From Candidatus Saccharimonadota bacterium (GTDB lineage: Bacteria; Patescibacteriota; Saccharimonadia; Saccharimonadales; JACDBH01), in contig JAGQMT010000019.1 in assembly GCA_020428565.1 (NCBI GenBank), positions 1-7,383 of the forward strand: a stretch of DNA of 7,383 nt, given 5' to 3'. Below, one piece after another: positions 6,156-7,383 of the stretch. Made by a program: the position numbers and the translations under genes. The notes under the pieces are model-generated. The model made no database searches, was not told the origin of the DNA, and worked only from the letters and a program-made list of their open reading frames with translations. How positions within the stretch are numbered: position 1 is the first letter of the stretch; each line of letters begins with the position of its first letter.

Positions 6156-6299
6156 ATGAAGTTTCTAAAGGAAAATGCTGTAGAGATTGTGGTGATACTA
6201 TTGGCCGTGATTGTATTAGGATTGGTGCAGTACAATGAATCACAGAATCCAAAGCCAGAAACTCCAGATTTGCAGACACAGATTCAGTCAGCACAATAA
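6156..6299 (+). CDS. Small single-pass membrane peptide (47 residues), unknown function
   Basis: I do not recognise this protein. The ATG frame encodes 47 residues: a short N-terminus with two Lys (MKFLKENAVE), one hydrophobic segment at about residues 10-25 (IVVILLAVIVLGLVQY), then a polar tail rich in Gln, Pro, Asn and Glu ending QIQSAQ. The positive N-terminus suggests an N-in, C-out topology with the tail outside the cytoplasm; an uncleaved anchor is likelier than a signal peptide because no clear cleavage site or mature domain follows. Evidence for a real gene is positional: a 17-bp-spaced promoter at 6087-6115, a strong SD at 6139-6147, and a 14-bp terminator 18 nt after the TAA stop make it a complete single-gene transcription unit between ftsH and murJ. 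A link to FtsH (substrate or modulator) or to envelope synthesis is speculation from location. Confidence 0.75.
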   Translation: MKFLKENAVEIVVILLAVIVLGLVQYNESQNPKPETPDLQTQIQSAQ

Positions 6300-6317
6300 G
6301 CTGAATGGTCACAGGTT

Positions 6318-6359
6318 ATAAATCAGTCATACCACATGCTATGACTGATTTATTTTTTT
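6318..6359 (+). terminator. Intrinsic terminator after the small membrane gene
   Basis: A perfect 14-bp inverted repeat (6318-6331 ATAAATCAGTCATA, 6340-6353 its complement) with an 8-nt loop, followed by TTTTTT. It ends the small-gene transcript before the murJ promoter. Confidence 0.92.
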
Positions 6360-6386
6360 GGGTGGTAAACTGTCTAGGTATCGGCT

Positions 6387-6392
6387 TATAAT
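6387..6392 (+). promoter_or_regulatory. Candidate -10 box of murJ
   Basis: A perfect TATAAT 40 nt upstream of the murJ ATG and just after the preceding terminator. The best -35 candidate (TGGTAA, 6363-6368, 18-bp spacing) matches only 3 of 6, so the -35 assignment is weak. A second -10-like GATAAT lies at 6413-6418. The predicted leader of about 34 nt carries AAGGT at 6419-6423 and again at 6425-6429. Confidence 0.45.
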
Positions 6393-6432
6393 ATAAGGTA
6401 AATATTTATTAAGATAATAAGGTCAAGGTAAA

Positions 6433-7383
6433 ATGGCTATTCGGTCTAAAATCCTAAAACATGCAAACAAGAATATATCGGTCGGTGGAGCCGCTATGTT
6501 ATTGGTGGCTACGGCGCTTGTGGGTCAGGTCTTGGGATTTTTGAGGGTGAAGTTTGTGAATGCAAACTTTGATGCGTTAGGCCCTCATAGTACCGATGCC
6601 TTTTTTGCGGCTTTCAAGATTCCGGATTTTTTCTTCTATACTGTAGCAGCTGGAGCGTTGGGCGTGGCTTTCATACCTGTTTTGGCAGACAAATTGCAGG
6701 AGGGCGACCGTAAGGGCGCTTGGGAGCTGTCTAATAGTTTACTCAATCTGCTATGTCTAGCTATGGCCTTCGTTGGCGTAGTGTTATTTGTATTTGCTGA
6801 ACCGCTGATTAAATATATCGTTGCACCAAGTATGGAAGCGCAACAATTGAGCAATGCTGTATTTATGATGCGAGTAGTCGCTTTTAATCCGTTGCTATTT
6901 ACAATCACGGGTATCCTAACAGCTACGCAACAGACAGTAGGCCGATTCTTTTATTATGCTATTGCGCCGTTATTTTATAATACGGCGATTATTGTGTCGG
7001 CTATAGTTTTTAGCGATGTATCGAATCATACTGGCGGGCCGTTTGGTTTGGGTCTTCGGGGGCTTGGCGTTGGTGCGTTTGTGGGCGCCGTGTTGCAACT
7101 CTTGGTTGTATTGTTCGGCATGGGTGGATTAAAATACCGTTGGTCGCCAACGATTAACTTTCGGTCACCATCTTTTAGGAAGGTATTGGTTCAGTTACCG
7201 CCTAGGTCTATAGATCAAGGCATGGATTCTATTAATTCCATTGTCGAGACAAATTTTGCTAGGCGACTTGGTACTGGTTATTTGAGCTATTATGAAAATG
7301 CTTATACATTGCACATGGCGCCAATACTTTTGATTGGGTCGGCGATTTCTACAGCTGCTTTTCCTAGGATGACAGAACGCCTG
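6433..7383 (+). CDS. murJ: MurJ/MviN-family lipid II flippase, 3'-truncated by the window
   Basis: MurJ moves the lipid-linked peptidoglycan precursor lipid II across the cytoplasmic membrane. The frame is open from ATG 6433 to the window end (317 codons of an expected 500 or more), with an in-frame TAA at 6418-6420 upstream and a modest SD (AAGGT at 6419-6423). By eye there are about eight hydrophobic helices. Family marks: GQVLGFLRV (31-39), STDAFFAAFKIPD (53-65), GALGVAFIPVLADKLQEGD (73-91), and the TM7-TM8 region GYLSYYENAYTLHMAP with ISTAAFPRM. Aligned by eye to E. coli MurJ, R24 is kept (R38) and D39 is kept (D55), but R18, R52 and R270 are replaced by Q32, F68 and A290. It could therefore be a lineage-specific MurJ or a related MOP-superfamily lipid-oligosaccharide flippase. 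MurJ is favoured by the overall N-terminal pattern. Confidence 0.9.
   Translation, partial: MAIRSKILKHANKNISVGGAAMLLVATALVGQVLGFLRVKFVNANFDALGPHSTDAFFAAFKIPDFFFYTVAAGALGVAFIPVLADKLQEGDRKGAWELSNSLLNLLCLAMAFVGVVLFVFAEPLIKYIVAPSMEAQQLSNAVFMMRVVAFNPLLFTITGILTATQQTVGRFFYYAIAPLFYNTAIIVSAIVFSDVSNHTGGPFGLGLRGLGVGAFVGAVLQLLVVLFGMGGLKYRWSPTINFRSPSFRKVLVQLPPRSIDQGMDSINSIVETNFARRLGTGYLSYYENAYTLHMAPILLIGSAISTAAFPRMTERL

Noticed and set aside
6636..6908. Antisense 90-codon frame opposite murJ
   Set aside because: Shadow of the clear MurJ frame on the plus strand.
1..7383. Alternative genetic code (TGA as Gly, as in Gracilibacteria)
   Set aside because: All frames close normally at TAA or TAG and no conserved protein is interrupted by TGA. 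The absence of TGA stops among five genes is too small a sample to mean anything.
1..7383. CRISPR array, insertion sequence, attachment site, toxin-antitoxin or defence system
   Set aside because: No spaced direct repeats, terminal inverted repeats with a transposase, integrase or paired small genes were found; all long inverted repeats are explained as terminators.

Overview
The window looks like a chromosomal segment of a Patescibacteria/CPR bacterium, most likely Candidatus Saccharibacteria (TM7). The basis is protein character and layout, not a database match. The large secreted surface protein has a conserved-looking C-terminal half (a 'PYLKSYGGDV' block, a 'TYGGG...C..DYF' block and a '...RSMPPIY' end) of a kind I associate with this group. 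The TilS is short, RdgB and MurJ are divergent, and several start codons lack a Shine-Dalgarno (SD) sequence. The standard code fits: all five visible stops are TAA or TAG. Base composition is moderate, without obvious islands of foreign DNA.

Layout, left to right. (1) 3-2246 (+) is the 3' part of a large, Gly/Ser/Thr/Asn-rich surface protein whose start lies outside the window. (2) At 2310-2336 a perfect 11-bp hairpin separates it from a converging minus-strand unit. (3) That unit is an RdgB/HAM1-type nucleotide pyrophosphatase gene (2501-3079) followed by an elongator-type tRNA-Met(CAU) gene (2364-2440). (4) Divergent from it, tilS (3131-4051) and ftsH (4083-5957) run on the plus strand, a pairing reminiscent of the tilS-hpt-ftsH cluster of Firmicutes but without hpt. 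(5) The ftsH 3' region holds an imperfect hairpin with an anti-SD-like loop, then a strong 17-bp terminator. (6) A short gene of 47 codons (6156-6299), with its own promoter, SD and terminator, encodes a single-pass membrane peptide. (7) murJ/mviN (6433 to window end) is cut off by the window.

Functionally this is mostly housekeeping: nucleotide-pool cleaning (RdgB), decoding (tRNA-Met, and TilS-made lysidine for AUA decoding), membrane proteolysis (FtsH) and peptidoglycan precursor flipping (MurJ), next to one accessory-type surface protein. I found no CRISPR array, mobile element, defence system or other clear multi-gene novelty. The points most worth a second look are the promoter boxes lying almost on top of the rdgB, tilS and ftsH start codons (suggesting leaderless mRNAs and a revised ftsH start), the uncharacterised 47-residue membrane peptide, the missing key arginines in MurJ, and the altered nucleotide-binding motifs in RdgB.
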